Shown one piece after another: positions 1-11,700 of a stretch of 64,000 nucleotides of DNA. The notes under the pieces are model-generated. The model had not been told where the DNA came from. It worked only from the letters and a program-made list of their open reading frames with translations, and did no database searches. The first letter of the stretch is position 1. The number at the start of each line of letters is the position of its first letter. Source of the DNA: Euleptes europaea (lineage: Eukaryota > Chordata > Lepidosauria > Squamata > Sphaerodactylidae); contig NC_079320.1 in assembly GCF_029931775.1 (NCBI RefSeq), positions 84,181,656 through 84,245,655 of the forward strand, written 5' to 3'. A program made the translations under genes and the position numbers.

Positions 1-702
1 ATGTGTCTGCAATGAGCATTTCCTTGCCTGGAACATGTTGGATGGTCAAGTCATATTTCTGTAGTTGTAGTAACATGCGTTGCAAGCGTGCAGGTGCCTG
101 TCCAAGAGATTTGGAAAATGTGGCTTGTGGTCTGTCTGCACCAAAACCGGCACCCCATAGATGTACTGATGGGATTTTTTAGTGGAAAATACAATGGGTA
201 AAAGTTCTTTCTCTATTTGGGCATAATTTTGCTCTGCTGCAGTCAAAGCTCTTGAGGCATATGACACAGGGCCCACATTCTGTAATAGGTAGGTGCCTAA
301 GCCGTCTTTTGAGGCACCTGCTTGGATGGTTAATGGCTTGTTAGGGTCATAGAATTTGAGTACAGGTGCTGTGCTCAATGCTTTTTTTTAGGTCTTGCAG
401 TGCCTTGTCTTGTTCCCAGGACCACTGCCATATGACATTCTCTCGGAGCAGGTGCCTAAGTGGGGCTGTGCAAGGAATCTGACCATCCCCAGAAGTCTCT
501 ATAGGGCTTTTTTGTCTTGTGGAGTAGTCATGATGATTATAGCTTGAACCTTACTGTCATCTGGTTTAATACCTTCTGCTGAAAGTATGTGGCCCATGTA
601 TCTGACCTCACTCACCATGAACTGGATCTTGTCTGGATTGAGCCTGATGTTCTCAGACTGGGCTCTTTCCATTGTTACAGGCTTTGACATATTAGAGCAC
701 AT
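1..702 (-). mobile_element. Ty3/gypsy pol fossil (reverse transcriptase end plus RNase H)
   Basis: The minus strand encodes two recognisable blocks. One, near 499-702, resembles the end of a gypsy reverse transcriptase (a VRYMGHILS-like stretch). The other, at 46-378, resembles RNase H (ASKDGLG, then YASRAL and QIEKELL). The order fits a Ty3/gypsy pol read right to left and cut by the window edge. The copy is broken, with at least two breaks, and is a fossil. It is a separate insertion from the plus-strand gypsy piece at 1860-2853. Family assignment comes from motif recall, not a database. Confidence 0.8.
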
Positions 703-1859
703 GAACTATGGAATTAGTGTTGTACATATGCAGAAATATTCAATGTAAAACCAAACTACACATACAAACCGCAAAATATACAGCAGAGGCTTATATTTCG
801 TTTTAAAAGGAAAGAAAGCCTGGATATTCTTTGCTAGAGGCTTGTTTCTGAATTATTCTGTCAAAGATTTCAGTGTTAGTGCAGATTTGCTCACTGCACT
901 TTCCCCCCTTTTTTCATGACCTTCCCCAGCCTTTTCAATGAGAAAAGAGCAAAGCCTTCGCAGCACTTTTTACATATTTTAAGCTATAGAGCAGTGTTCG
1001 CCTCACTTCCTGCCCTTCCAATGACTTCAGGTGCAGAAATGCTCTCCACCCTCTATACTTATAATGCTGACTAAGATGTAATGATGTAATGTAAACAATA
1101 TATTGTATTTTATGATTTAAACATGAAAACAAGAAGATAGAAATTAATGAATGGGTTCAATCTCAACGTATTTTTCTGGAGATGAGTATGATGGTGAAAT
1201 TGATTATATAAAGTATAACAAAACTCAAAACTGACTGTTTAAGAAATAGTATGCTTAGCCTGGTGGAAGTGGAAGTCCATATATGACCATCTAAAGTACA
1301 GCAACTGAGCATGTGCGGTAACATTCCTAAAACAGTGCAGAAGCGCTGTTACTCCAATGCATGGAGATTTTTCAAGACAGCCCCTTTTCAAGGTGATTGA
1401 AACAGTATAAATACAGGCAGGGAAAGGGCTAGAACTTCAGACCTCTCTCAGAGGGTCTCAGAAGATGGTATTGGTATGTATGGCTTTACAAATATATTAT
1501 TCTAGAATGTGAATTAGATACTTTGAACTAAATCAGACTTCTTTAACTGTTATATTTTAAGTGTTGGACTTTATATCTGAATAATATGTAGAACTTGCTT
1601 GCTTTACTGTATACATTGTTACTGAATTTTAAGACTTGGTAATACTTGCATATACACATATATACATTAAATTACATTGGAGCATGTCAAAGAGCTCCAG
1701 CCGACCTCCACCAGTTGGGCTGCTTTGGTTAGATGCTAAGGCAGTCAAAGCTTCCCAAAAAGCAAAACATTAAACTCCAGGCCTTCGCCCCAAGTCCAAT
1801 GAGTAGCTGCCACCAGCCCTGAACCAAATGTTAAGCCTCCAGGCAAGAGTTCAGGGCAA
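703..1859. other. AT-rich intergenic stretch, no gene recognised
   Basis: No coding exon or known repeat was recognised. A TATAAATA box-like motif sits at 1406-1413 on the plus strand, about 450 bp before the gypsy fragment. It could belong to an unrecognised LTR or be chance. Confidence 0.3.
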
Positions 1860-2853
1860 CCCTTGCCAAGCTTCAAATTCAGTCCTTTTTATGCTGTGTA
1901 TGGTCAGGATTTCAGTCCCGTTGGCTGGGTTGATGTTTCTGGGGAGGAGGGGGGTGCGGATGTGGAGTCTTGGGTCCAAGCTGTCCACACCACTTGGCCC
2001 TGGCTGATCAAGAACTTGGAAAGAGCCAAACGGAAATACAAAACTCAAGCGGATAAGCACCGCTCCCCCAGCCCGAACTTTAACGTAGGAGATTTGGTTT
2101 ACCTCTCCACCAAGAATCTATGGTCTACCCGCCCGTGTGGCAAACTCAGTGCCAAGTATGTGGGTCCGTATCCTATTGCTTGCATAATCAACCCAGTAAC
2201 CGTGGAACTGACCCTCCCCAAGGCTTTGAGGCGCGTACACCCTGTATTCCATGTCAGCCTCCTGAAACCTCATGTCGCCGCCCCGAACTGGCATCCTAAA
2301 CCGCCTCCTGAGCAGCCGGTGATGGTGGTGGGGAGGAGCATTTTGAAGTTGCCAAGATCCTGGATTCCCGCTTACATCACGGTTCTCTTCAATACCTTGT
2401 TCACTGGAAGCACTTCCCTCCTGCCTATGATGAGTGGGTACGCTCCCGCGATGTATCCGCCCCCGTTTGGTGAGCGCGTTCCATCATGCCTACCCCGACA
2501 AACCAGCCCCTCGACGTGGGAGGGGGCCTTGAAGGGAGCAGAATGTCAGGATGTCTGTTAACACCTCTGTCTGTAAACGCTTCGCCTTGACTTCAAGGCT
2601 GTTTTCTGGCGCAGCTGCCAGTGGCTTTGCTTAGCTTAGCTTCCCAGGGTCTGAGGTCCGTGGGAGCTTGGTATTTCCAGACTGCCTCTGTAATCATGAT
2701 GTGACTGTAGTTCTGTGTCTGTAATTCTCCATATAACCAAGTGTACCCCCATCCCGCTTTGTTCCTGCCTTTTGGTCTCTAAGCTCTGCATATCTGTTAC
2801 CAATAAACCAACTCTTTTGGACTTTTGTCTCTTAATGTGGATGTTGGACTTCA
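1860..2853 (+). mobile_element. Ty3/gypsy fossil: integrase C-terminus, chromodomain region and 3' LTR
   Basis: The plus strand encodes the end of a chromovirus-type pol: FYAVYGQDF, then NVGDLVYLSTKNL, KYVGPYPI and HPVFHVSLLKPH, all typical of the gypsy integrase C-terminal domain. Chromodomain-like sequence follows. A probable 3' LTR begins with TGTCAGGATG at 2544, contains AATAAA near 2802 and ends about 2853, where the edge is uncertain. The 5' part of the element is absent and the copy is broken. Confidence 0.8.
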
Positions 2854-2860
2854 GTGAACA

Positions 2861-3151
2861 CAAGTGCTTACAGCTATTGGGATATCCTTTCTCCTGGCAG
2901 CCCTCAGAACCCATTGCAAGTACAAAAGGGAAAGATAGCTGGGGAAGAAAAACTTTTCATTTTTCTCTCTCCTGAAGTTTGTACGTGGAAGATTAACTGG
3001 GTGAACTGATCAAACTTCAGCAAAAAGAATTTAAACAATTTAAAGAATGCTTTTTATCCAAAAGCCAGTTTAAATAATGTGGGGGTCAGGATCAGTCAAG
3101 CCAGGTTTTCTCTTTCTCCTACACTGAGACTCCCCAGCATTAAGAGAGAAT
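2861..3151. other. Intergenic, nothing recognised
   Basis: No gene or repeat was recognised between the gypsy LTR and the following CR1 fragment. Confidence 0.3.
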
Positions 3152-3513
3152 AATAGAATCATACAGTTGGAAGGTACCTCCAGGGTCATCTAGTCCACCC
3201 CCTGCACAATGCAGGAAATTCACAACTACCTCCCCCACATACACCCAGTGACCCCTACTCCATGCCCAGAAGATGGCCAAGATGCCCTCCTTCTCATGAA
3301 CAGCTTAGGTAATAGAATCAGCATTGCTGACAGATGGCCATCTAGCCTCTGCTTAAAAACCTCCAGGGAAGGAGCACTTACCACCTCCCGAGGAAGCCTG
3401 TTCCACTGAGGAACTGCTCTGACTGTTAGAAAATTCTTCCTAATGTCTAGATGGAAACTCTTTTGATTTAATTTCAACCCGCTGGTTCTGGTCCAACCTT
3501 CTGGGGTGTCTGT
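3152..3513 (-). mobile_element. CR1 LINE, 3'-end fragment
   Basis: Starts with AGAATCATACAGTTGGAAGG, the reverse complement of a typical CR1 3' end, and runs into the end of the reverse-transcriptase ORF (read on the minus strand: [20 protein letters not shown]). The copy is 5'-truncated, as is usual for CR1. Related copies lie at 8372-9770, 19268-20410 and 41135-41634. Confidence 0.88.
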
Positions 3514-5041
3514 GTCATTAGCAGCCGGAATAGATACTTACTGGAACAGACCCTCTATTTTGGCAGTGTTTATTGACATTTTCATTATTTTTCGATAAGA
3601 ACAGTCACTGACAATTAGTAGCAAAATATTTTACAGCAAAACCTTTAAACTTAGAGACACAATATACATTAGCTCCTTGGGTGGGACAACATTTATCTGG
3701 GAAAAAAAGGATCTCCCAATAACCAAGTGATGTCACTATTATCTATATGGTCTCTGAATTTGCACACAGCCCAGCCTTCTGTCTTCATCCCGGTAGATAA
3801 GCTGATGAAAAACAAGGCAAGACATGAAGAGAAAGGAAAAAAGAAGGGGCCTGTCTGTAGTAGGAAACATGAGAGAGCCTCAGTCCACTATGTGTACAGA
3901 ACAATGCAATGTGTGATGTGAGCAATAGGCACATAATATGTGCATGGTCTTACCTCTCAAAACAAGGAGGTTGAATACACAGATGTAAACACAACAGCCG
4001 TTTGTGTGATTTTATGTGTGTGAAGGGGATTTAAGTGCTCATGCTCTCTCCCTTACTGGCAACTGTACAAACCAGCCATTGCATCCCATAATTCCCAGGA
4101 CACTTCTTAGGGCTGGTTAAGGGTTTTTTTTTTTTTTTACTTTCCAAGCAAGGTATGCCCATCCTGGGTTAGTGCTGCCACCAGCTGGCCCGTGCCACTG
4201 AAGGCTAGACTCAAGCCAAGCCCATCAACACCCTCTTTGTTGTACCTCCCAACCAGCCTCGTGTTTCTTTTCTTTAACTGACGTGGGAATAACCATCTAC
4301 TTTGGGAAGTCAAAGTGCAGTGCTCTCTCTTACCTTGTCACCTTCCTTTTTCCCCCCCTAGGGTAACACTCACACCACAGAATTATGTCACACACAGTAT
4401 GTTCCTGCATGCACAGCCATCTAGATGTGAGGTTAGCCAATCCATGAGTTTAAACCCAGATCTGCCATAATCTATGTCAGTGCCTCCAACCCTGTTGAGC
4501 CTGTGGGCCCTTCTGGAATTTAGAGGACAAAATGGCTGCCATGGATAGTGTCACCATGCACAAAATTACTGCCATGGGAGCTGGGGGCAGTCAGGAAATT
4601 CTGAGAGGTTAGGGTGCTTCCTGCACACACAAGGTCATACCTCTTCTGAAACACCTCCTGCTCCCATGAGGAAGCCAGGATTGCCTTTTTGATGGGGAAA
4701 AGGGGAGGTTGGTGCCAGGAAACACAATGGTGGTGGGGGTGCAAGTTGAGAAATTAGTGATCTATGTGAAAGCAAGGTGATCTATGTGAAAGCAAGGTGA
4801 TCTATGTGAAATTAGTAATTTAAGGAGTAATCAAGGTGAGGAATGCAAAACCCTGTACATCATCTGTCTTCTTGTGGTCCCTCTTCCCAAGTGTTTTACA
4901 TCCACCTGTCCTTGCTTCAGTCACAGCTTGGGGAAAGGTGACATTGGAGAAAAGACAATGGGAAACTGAGCCCTGAACAGGAGACTGGAAGATTTTGCAG
5001 TTCACATGACCCCCCCCCCCACACACACAATTGTGGGGGTT
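3514..5041. other. Intergenic region with low-complexity tracts
   Basis: No gene was recognised. A poly-T run of about 16 bases lies near 4124-4139, and a C/CA-rich simple tract lies near 5010-5030. The 3' UTR end of CD38 may fall at or before this region, but no convincing AATAAA on the minus strand could be assigned. Confidence 0.3.
4757..4811. repeat. 20-bp tandem repeat, 2.75 copies
   Basis: The unit GTGATCTATGTGAAAGCAAG is repeated exactly at 4757-4776 and 4777-4796, followed by a 15-bp partial copy. It is a minor local duplication. Confidence 0.9.
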
Positions 5042-5505
5042 AAGGTTGCCAGATCTGGTCTAGGAAATTCCTGGAGATTTGGGGGTGGAGGCTGGGGAAT
5101 GTAGAGTTTGGGGAAGGGAGAGAACTCAGGAGAGGTATGATTCCATAGTGCCTACACTCCGAAGTTGCCATTTCCTTCAAGGAAGTGATCTCTGTAAACT
5201 GTCGTCACATAGAGCCAGCGTGGTATAGTGGTTAAAAGTGGTGGCCTCCAATCTGGAGAACCGGTTTCCATTTCCCACTCCTCCATATGAAGCCAGCTGG
5301 GCAACCTTGGGCTAGTCACAGTTCTCTCAGAACTATATCAGCCCCGACTACCTCACAAGGTGCCTGTTGTGGGAGGGGAAGGCGATTGTAAGCCTCTTTG
5401 AGGCTCCTTACAGTAGAGAAAAGCGGGGTATAAAAACCTACTATTCTTCTTCTTTGTTGTAACTCTGGAAGAACTCCAGGCCCTAGCTGGGAGATCTGGC
5501 CTCAT
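5042..5505 (+). mobile_element. hAT MITE (TAGGGTTGCC family), split by a SINE
   Basis: 5042-5210 matches the 5' two-thirds of the MITE seen many times here (CCTGGAGATTTGGGGGTGGAG and so on). The end of the family, with the GTTGTAA and GGGAGATCT parts, resumes at about 5455-5505 after a tRNA-derived SINE. This is best read as a SINE inserted into an older MITE copy. Confidence 0.75.
5211..5453 (+). mobile_element. tRNA-derived SINE, family 1
   Basis: The head carries Pol III box-like sequence (GTGGTATAGTGGTTAAAAGT). The body includes CCTTGGGCTAGTCACAGTTC, and the tail ends GGGGTATAAAAACC plus TTCTTCTTC. The same family recurs at 17233, 24262 (reverse), 27826 (reverse) and 34670. This family is why the window reads as gecko-like. 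Confidence 0.88.
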
Positions 5506-5634
5506 AAGACACAAGCCTGCAGCTATTCCTTCCAGTTGGTCTCTTTATATTACTTGATGATATACATAAACTCCATTCAGTATTATATGAAATTGAATAA
5601 TGATAAACACAGCGTAATGATATACACCACGTTT

Positions 5635-5710
5635 TCACTGTGTGGTATAACGGCAAAGTCTGCAGGTGGGGTGGTCAGGATTGCTGGCACACTGAAGCAA
5701 TTGGACTGGC
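5635..5710 (-). CDS. CD38: CD38 coding exon 8 (C-terminus)
   Basis: The acceptor is TTACAACAG with the exon starting at 5710. It completes the split Arg284 codon and then encodes [16 protein letters not shown], ending at TGA 5637-5635. Cys291 and Cys300 match the last family disulfide. The C-terminus RLCRYTTQ has no hydrophobic GPI signal, which argues for CD38 over BST1. Cys303 is extra. Confidence 0.93.
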
Positions 5711-8700
5711 CTGTTGTAAGACAATAAGAAATACATCAGAACCATAACACGTAGGGTCTCTTTTAGTAAAACACAGCATCAAAAGCTCCAGGCACAATCT
5801 ACCTAAAATAAGTACTTGTTCACTGTATATGTGTGTGTATATGTGTACATGTATTTTAATCTTTGGAGACTGTTCTGATTGTGTGTGTGTGTGTGTACAC
5901 ACACACAAAATCAGGTCAGTCTCCAAAGATTAAAATAAAACATAAAACAGTAAGGCTGAAATCCTATGCATGTAAAAGGAACACAGATAAGAAGATCCAG
6001 TGAACTGTTTAGGCAGATCAAAGGGATTGTGCTACTTCATGGGAAATTTTGATTTGTTTTCTTTCAGTAGCCAGTCCCTGTACATAACCACACTACCTAC
6101 GGCCCTGCTGCACAAGGGAGCACTGTTCTCAATCTCCAATGGAATTATTTCAGGGAACTTAGAATATTGGCTATAGTGTCTTAAATGCAGCATCAAACTA
6201 GCCTTGATACCACACCAGTATATCTGGTAGGTCCTGTCCTGTCTCACTAACCTCTTAGAATTTTTTGAAAGCATCAATAACCATGTGGACAAGCATGTGG
6301 ACATTGTGTATTTGGATTTCCAAAAGTCTTTTGACAAAGTCCCCCACCGAAGACTGCTAAGCTTCATAGTCATGGGTTGAGAGCTGGCTGAAAAATAGGA
6401 AGCAGTGAGTAGGAATCAATGGTCAGTTCTCAAAATGGAGGGATGTGAGCAGTGGGGTCCCTCAAGGATCTGTGTTGGGACTGGTCCTTGTCAACCTGTT
6501 CATCAATGACCACGAGTTGGGGGTGATCAGCGAGGTGGCCAAGTTTGCAGATGACACCAAATTATTTAGGGTGGTTAAAACAAAATCAGACTGTGAAGAG
6601 CTCCAGAAGGATCTCTTCAAACTGGAGGAATGGGCATTAAAATGGCAAACAAGGTTCAATGTGAGCAAGTGTAAATTGATGCATATTTGGGCCAAAAAAT
6701 CCCAACTTCACATATACACTGATGGGATCTGTACTGACAGCGACAGACCAAGAAAGGGATCTTGGGGTGGTAGTGGATGAAGTTGTCAACCCAATGTATG
6801 GTTGCTGTGAAAAAGGCAAATTCCATGCTGGTCATAATTAGACAAGGAATAGAGAATAAAACTGCTGTTATCATACTGCCCTTGTACAAATCTATGGTGA
6901 GACCACACTTGGAATACTGTGTACAGTTCTGGTCACCACACCTAAAAAAGGATATTATACAGTCTGAGAAGGTGCAGAAAAGCTCAACCAAAATGATTGG
7001 GGACTAGAGCAACTGCCCTGTGAGGAGCAGTTAAAACACTTAGGGCTGTTTAGCTTGGAAAGAAGGCGGTTAAGGGGAGACATGATAGAGGTCTATAAAA
7101 CTATGCATGGTATAGAGAGAGTGGACAGGGAGAAGCTTTTCTCCCTCTCTCATAACGCAGGGTCATCTGCTGAAGCTGGAGGGTGAGAGATTCAAAACAG
7201 ATAAAAGGAAGTATTTCTTCACACAACACATAGTTAAATTGTAGAACTCCCTGCCCCAGGATGTGGTGATGGCTGCCAACTTGGAAGACTTTAAGAGGGG
7301 AGTGGACATGTTCATGGAGGAGAGGGGTATTCATGGTCACTAGCAAAAATGGATACTAGTCATGATGCATACCTATTCTCTCCAGGATCAGAGGAGCATG
7401 CCTATTATCTTAGGTACTGTGGAGCACAGGCAGGATGGTACTGCTGCAGTTGTCTTGTTTGTGGGCTTCCTGTAGGCACCTGGTTGGCCACTGTGTGAAC
7501 AGATTGCTTGACTTGATGGACCTTGGTCTGATCCAGCAGGGCCTTTCTTATGTTCTTATCTACGCTGCACATATTCTCTTTGCAATGTCCACAGATCATA
7601 AAAAGGCAACCTAGTCAGAACAGCTGAGATATAAACCTCACTTGAAACAAGTTTACAACAAGTACCAAAAGCATGATAGCAAATTACCTATAATTCTCTT
7701 TGCAAGTGACACTGATCTTTCGGTTTTCTAGGATGCTTTTCAGCATTTTTATAGAAGGACCTGTGCAAGATTCACTAGGAAAAATATACATATACCATTG
7801 TTGTTAAACTCATTGAGATTATAATGTTTACAATCTGTGTACAGGTACATTAAAAAAAACATCAAGGAAAGACAATCACATCTCCTTGTCCTGCTCATCG
7901 GGGTCTGCAAAAAATGAAATAAAATATGCTTCCTCAAGTTGCTAAAATTTTAGAATTGCTGGGAGAAAGTGAAACACTATCTTAGAGAACCCCCTACTGT
8001 TAAGGAGCTGAAACTGCAACCAAATAACCCATAATTTTTCAATAGCAAAGCATCTATTTAAAAAAATAGGTTTTGAGAATTGATTTCCTTTCACTTGTTT
8101 TTTTTTTAATGCCAGCTTGTTGTCTCCAGGCTAACAATGTGTTGAAACATTACAATCATTTGAACAGTGATATTGTGATGGATATGGACAGCTGTCACCA
8201 TATCATTTGACTTTCAACTTATCTGGGCATATCTATACTACAGACTCTCTTTTTTCGGCTTTCAAGTCACAGCTGATTTATGGTGACCTCAGAGTTTTCA
8301 AGGCAAGAGATGTTCAGAAGTGGCTTGCCATTGCTTGCCTCTGTGTCATGACCCTATTATACCTTGGAGGTCACAGAATCACAGAGTTGGAAGGGACAAC
8401 CAGGGTCATCTAGTCCAAACCCCTGAAGATGGCCAAGATGCCCTCCCTCTCATGATCTGCCTAAGGTCACAGAATCAGCATTGCTGACAGATGGCCATCT
8501 AGCCTCTGCTTAAAAATCTCCAGGGAAGCAGAACTTACCACTGCTCTAACTGTTAGAAAATTCTTCCTAATGTCTAGACAGAAACTCTTTTAATTTAATT
8601 TCAACCCATTGGTTCTGGTCCGACCTTATGGGGCAACAGAAAACAACTCGGCACCATCCTCTATATGACAGCCCTTCAAGTACTTGAAGATGGTTATCAT

Positions 8701-11700
8701 ATCATCTTTCAATCTTTTCCTCTTCAGGCTAAACATACCCAGCTCCTTCTACCTTTCCTCATAGGACTTGGTCTCCAGACCCCTCACCATTTTTGTTGCC
8801 CTCTTCTGGACACACTTGTCTACATCCTTCTTAAACTGCGGTGCCCAAAACTGAACACAATACTCTAGGTGAGGTCTAACCAGAGCAGAGTAAAGCGTGA
8901 GCTGGACATTACTTCGCGTGAGCTGGACTCTATACAGTTGATGCAGCCCAAGATCGCATTTGCCTTTTTAGCTACCGCATCACACTGCTGACTCATGTTC
9001 AGTGTTTGGTCTACTAAGACCCCAAGATCCTTTTTGCACACACTACTGCTAAGACAAGTCTCCCCCATTCTATAATTATGCATTTGATTTTTCCTACCTA
9101 AATGCAGAACTTTACATTTGTCTCTGTTGAAATGCATTTTTTAAGTTTTAGCTCAATTCTCCAGCCTGTCAAGATCATCCTGTATCCTGGCTCTCTCTTC
9201 TACCATATTTGCTACCCCTCCCAATTTAGTATAATCTGCAAATTTAATAAGTATCCCTTCTATTCCTTCATCCAAATCATTTATAAAGATGTTAAACAAC
9301 ACAAGGCCCAGGACAGATCCCTTTGGCACTCCACTAGTCACTCCTCTCCAAGTGGATGAGGAACCATTAACAAGTACTCTTTGGGTGCGATCTGTCAGCT
9401 AGTTACAGATCCACCTAGCAGTAATAGGATCTAAATCACATTTTCCCAATTTGTCAACAAGAATATTATGTGGAACCTTATCAAAAGCCCTACTGAAATC
9501 AAGATAAATGATATCTATTGCATTCCCCTGATCCAGCAAGGTAGTAACTTTCTCAAAAAAAGGAGATAAGATTAGTCTGACATGACTTGTTCTTGAGAAA
9601 CCCGTGCTGGCTCTTAGTAATCAGATCCATCCTTTCTAAATGCTCAAGGACTGACTGTTTGATGATTTGTTCAAAAACTTTTCCCGGTATAGAAGTCAAG
9701 CTGATGGGTCGGTAGTTACCTGGATCCTCCTTTTTCCCCTTCTTGAAGATGGGGACTACATTTGCCCGCCTCCCATCCAAATACTAACCAGAGCCGATCC
9801 TGTTTAGCTTCCAAGATTTCACAATATCGGGCTAGCCTGGGCTATCCAGGTCAGGGCTCTACAAACTTACACTGGTTTAACAGTTATTCTTTCTCCCTGT
9901 GGAACATTGAAAACTAGAAGGTGGGGATGTGAGGATTTCAGCACTCTCACCAACAGGGATTTTTGAAACTTTGGAACAGTACAATAGTATGAGATTGAAA
10001 TTGTGCAGTTACAAGACACTGTTCCTTTTCTTTGTGGGTACATACATACTTCCTTGCATTGAGTCCCACAAATGGGGACCAGCAACAAATGGTTGCAAAT
10101 TATTTTCAGCAGCTTCTTCATATACTCCTTAAATTCAACTTATGAATCAATAATGTAGTCTCCCTAACAGGACAAATAGCACCTACGAGGCATTTTAAGT
10201 TGGTAAAACTACACAAGAAGAAGGCTTATGTCCTCTTTCCCCATGTACTGTGGTCCTGATCTGAATCGGGCATTGAGTTCTGAGCACAGAACTCACAACA
10301 GACATCTCACAAAAGACATCACTGGCAGTCTTTAAGCAGAGGCTGGACAGGCACTTGTCAGGGATGCTCTAGGCTGATCCTGCGTTGAGCAGGGGGTTGG
10401 ACTCGATGGTCTCTATGGCCCCTTCCAACTCTATGATTCTATCTAATCACCAGGACCCAGAGAGAATGTGAGGAAAATGTGACATGTAGTTAGGTCCTGT
10501 GCCGCGAAATGGAACACAGAACATCATGCATAATTTTAAAAGCAGACTTTTAACAGGTGGGACAGACTGCAATGCATTTGCAATACATAAATATGGCAAA
10601 TATAATATTATATAATTAGTTAATGTCAGTTTTCCAAAAAAACTAGTTTCACTCTATGAACTATACTAACACTACAAAAGCTAGTAAGAAAGCTGGTAAG
10701 AAAGAAACATATCTTAGTAACAAGATATGTTTAAAGTCTATTTTAAACTGAATCATATCAAGAAATATCTTATTCTCCATGGGCAAACCATACCTTTGAG
10801 TTCCTTCAATGTCATACATAAGCCAAAGTTGTACTGCGGAGACTTTATCTGGATTTAAGTTAAGTATTTCAACACTTCCAAAAATGCTGGCAGAACATGA
10901 TCATGAAAAAAGGAACAGAAAACACTTTTACTAGCCAAACCAGGGAAACTTGCTAAAATCTTCAGTCATTATAAGCTACTCATACTTTCAGAAAAGAAAA
11001 TTTGTTTGCCCAATCGTTAAATTTGTTTGTGAAGATCTAGGCTCTGCTAGGATCCATTTTTGCACACTCAATGAATGAATGGTCGACATTTTCTATGTGA
11101 CTACCCATTCTCTGAGAGGAAAGAAGGAAAGGAGAGACCAAGTCTCACTCAGGAAAGAAGAATCCATGTGCGGAGCCCCAGGGGTGATTTCAGGACTCTA
11201 CACAGAATCCAGTCTGTGCAGAATGTTTCAGCATGTGAGAAGCCTTATAGGGGATTCCTACCTAGAAGCTGATGTGGAAAGTTATTAAAAGAACTTTTAT
11301 TCACTGCTTTGCTAGTCTGGCAGATTTCCCCAAATAAATGTAGTGATTGTTTTGCGGAATGAGGGTACTCCCATGTTAATCAATTATGAACATATGGATT
11401 TAGTAGATCTTTTTGGCAAGTTGTGTCTGGGTTTACCCAACCCAACTCCCGTTTCCTGCCTCCCCCCACACCATCTTCAGAAGCTGAAATAGCCCCCAGC
11501 AGGGAGCTATTTACATAACTTGGGAGCAGCACATACCCTAAAACAATTCCATGCTGGGGGCAGTTCCAGCTTGTCAAAATGGTGTGCAGCTGCTGAGAAT
11601 GCAAGTTTGGTTAGGGAAACCCAGGCACAGCACTCCAAAAAACGTAATGTCTAGTTTGGCTCTTAGTTGGTGTAAATCACTTTTGCTTTCTCAAAGAAGA

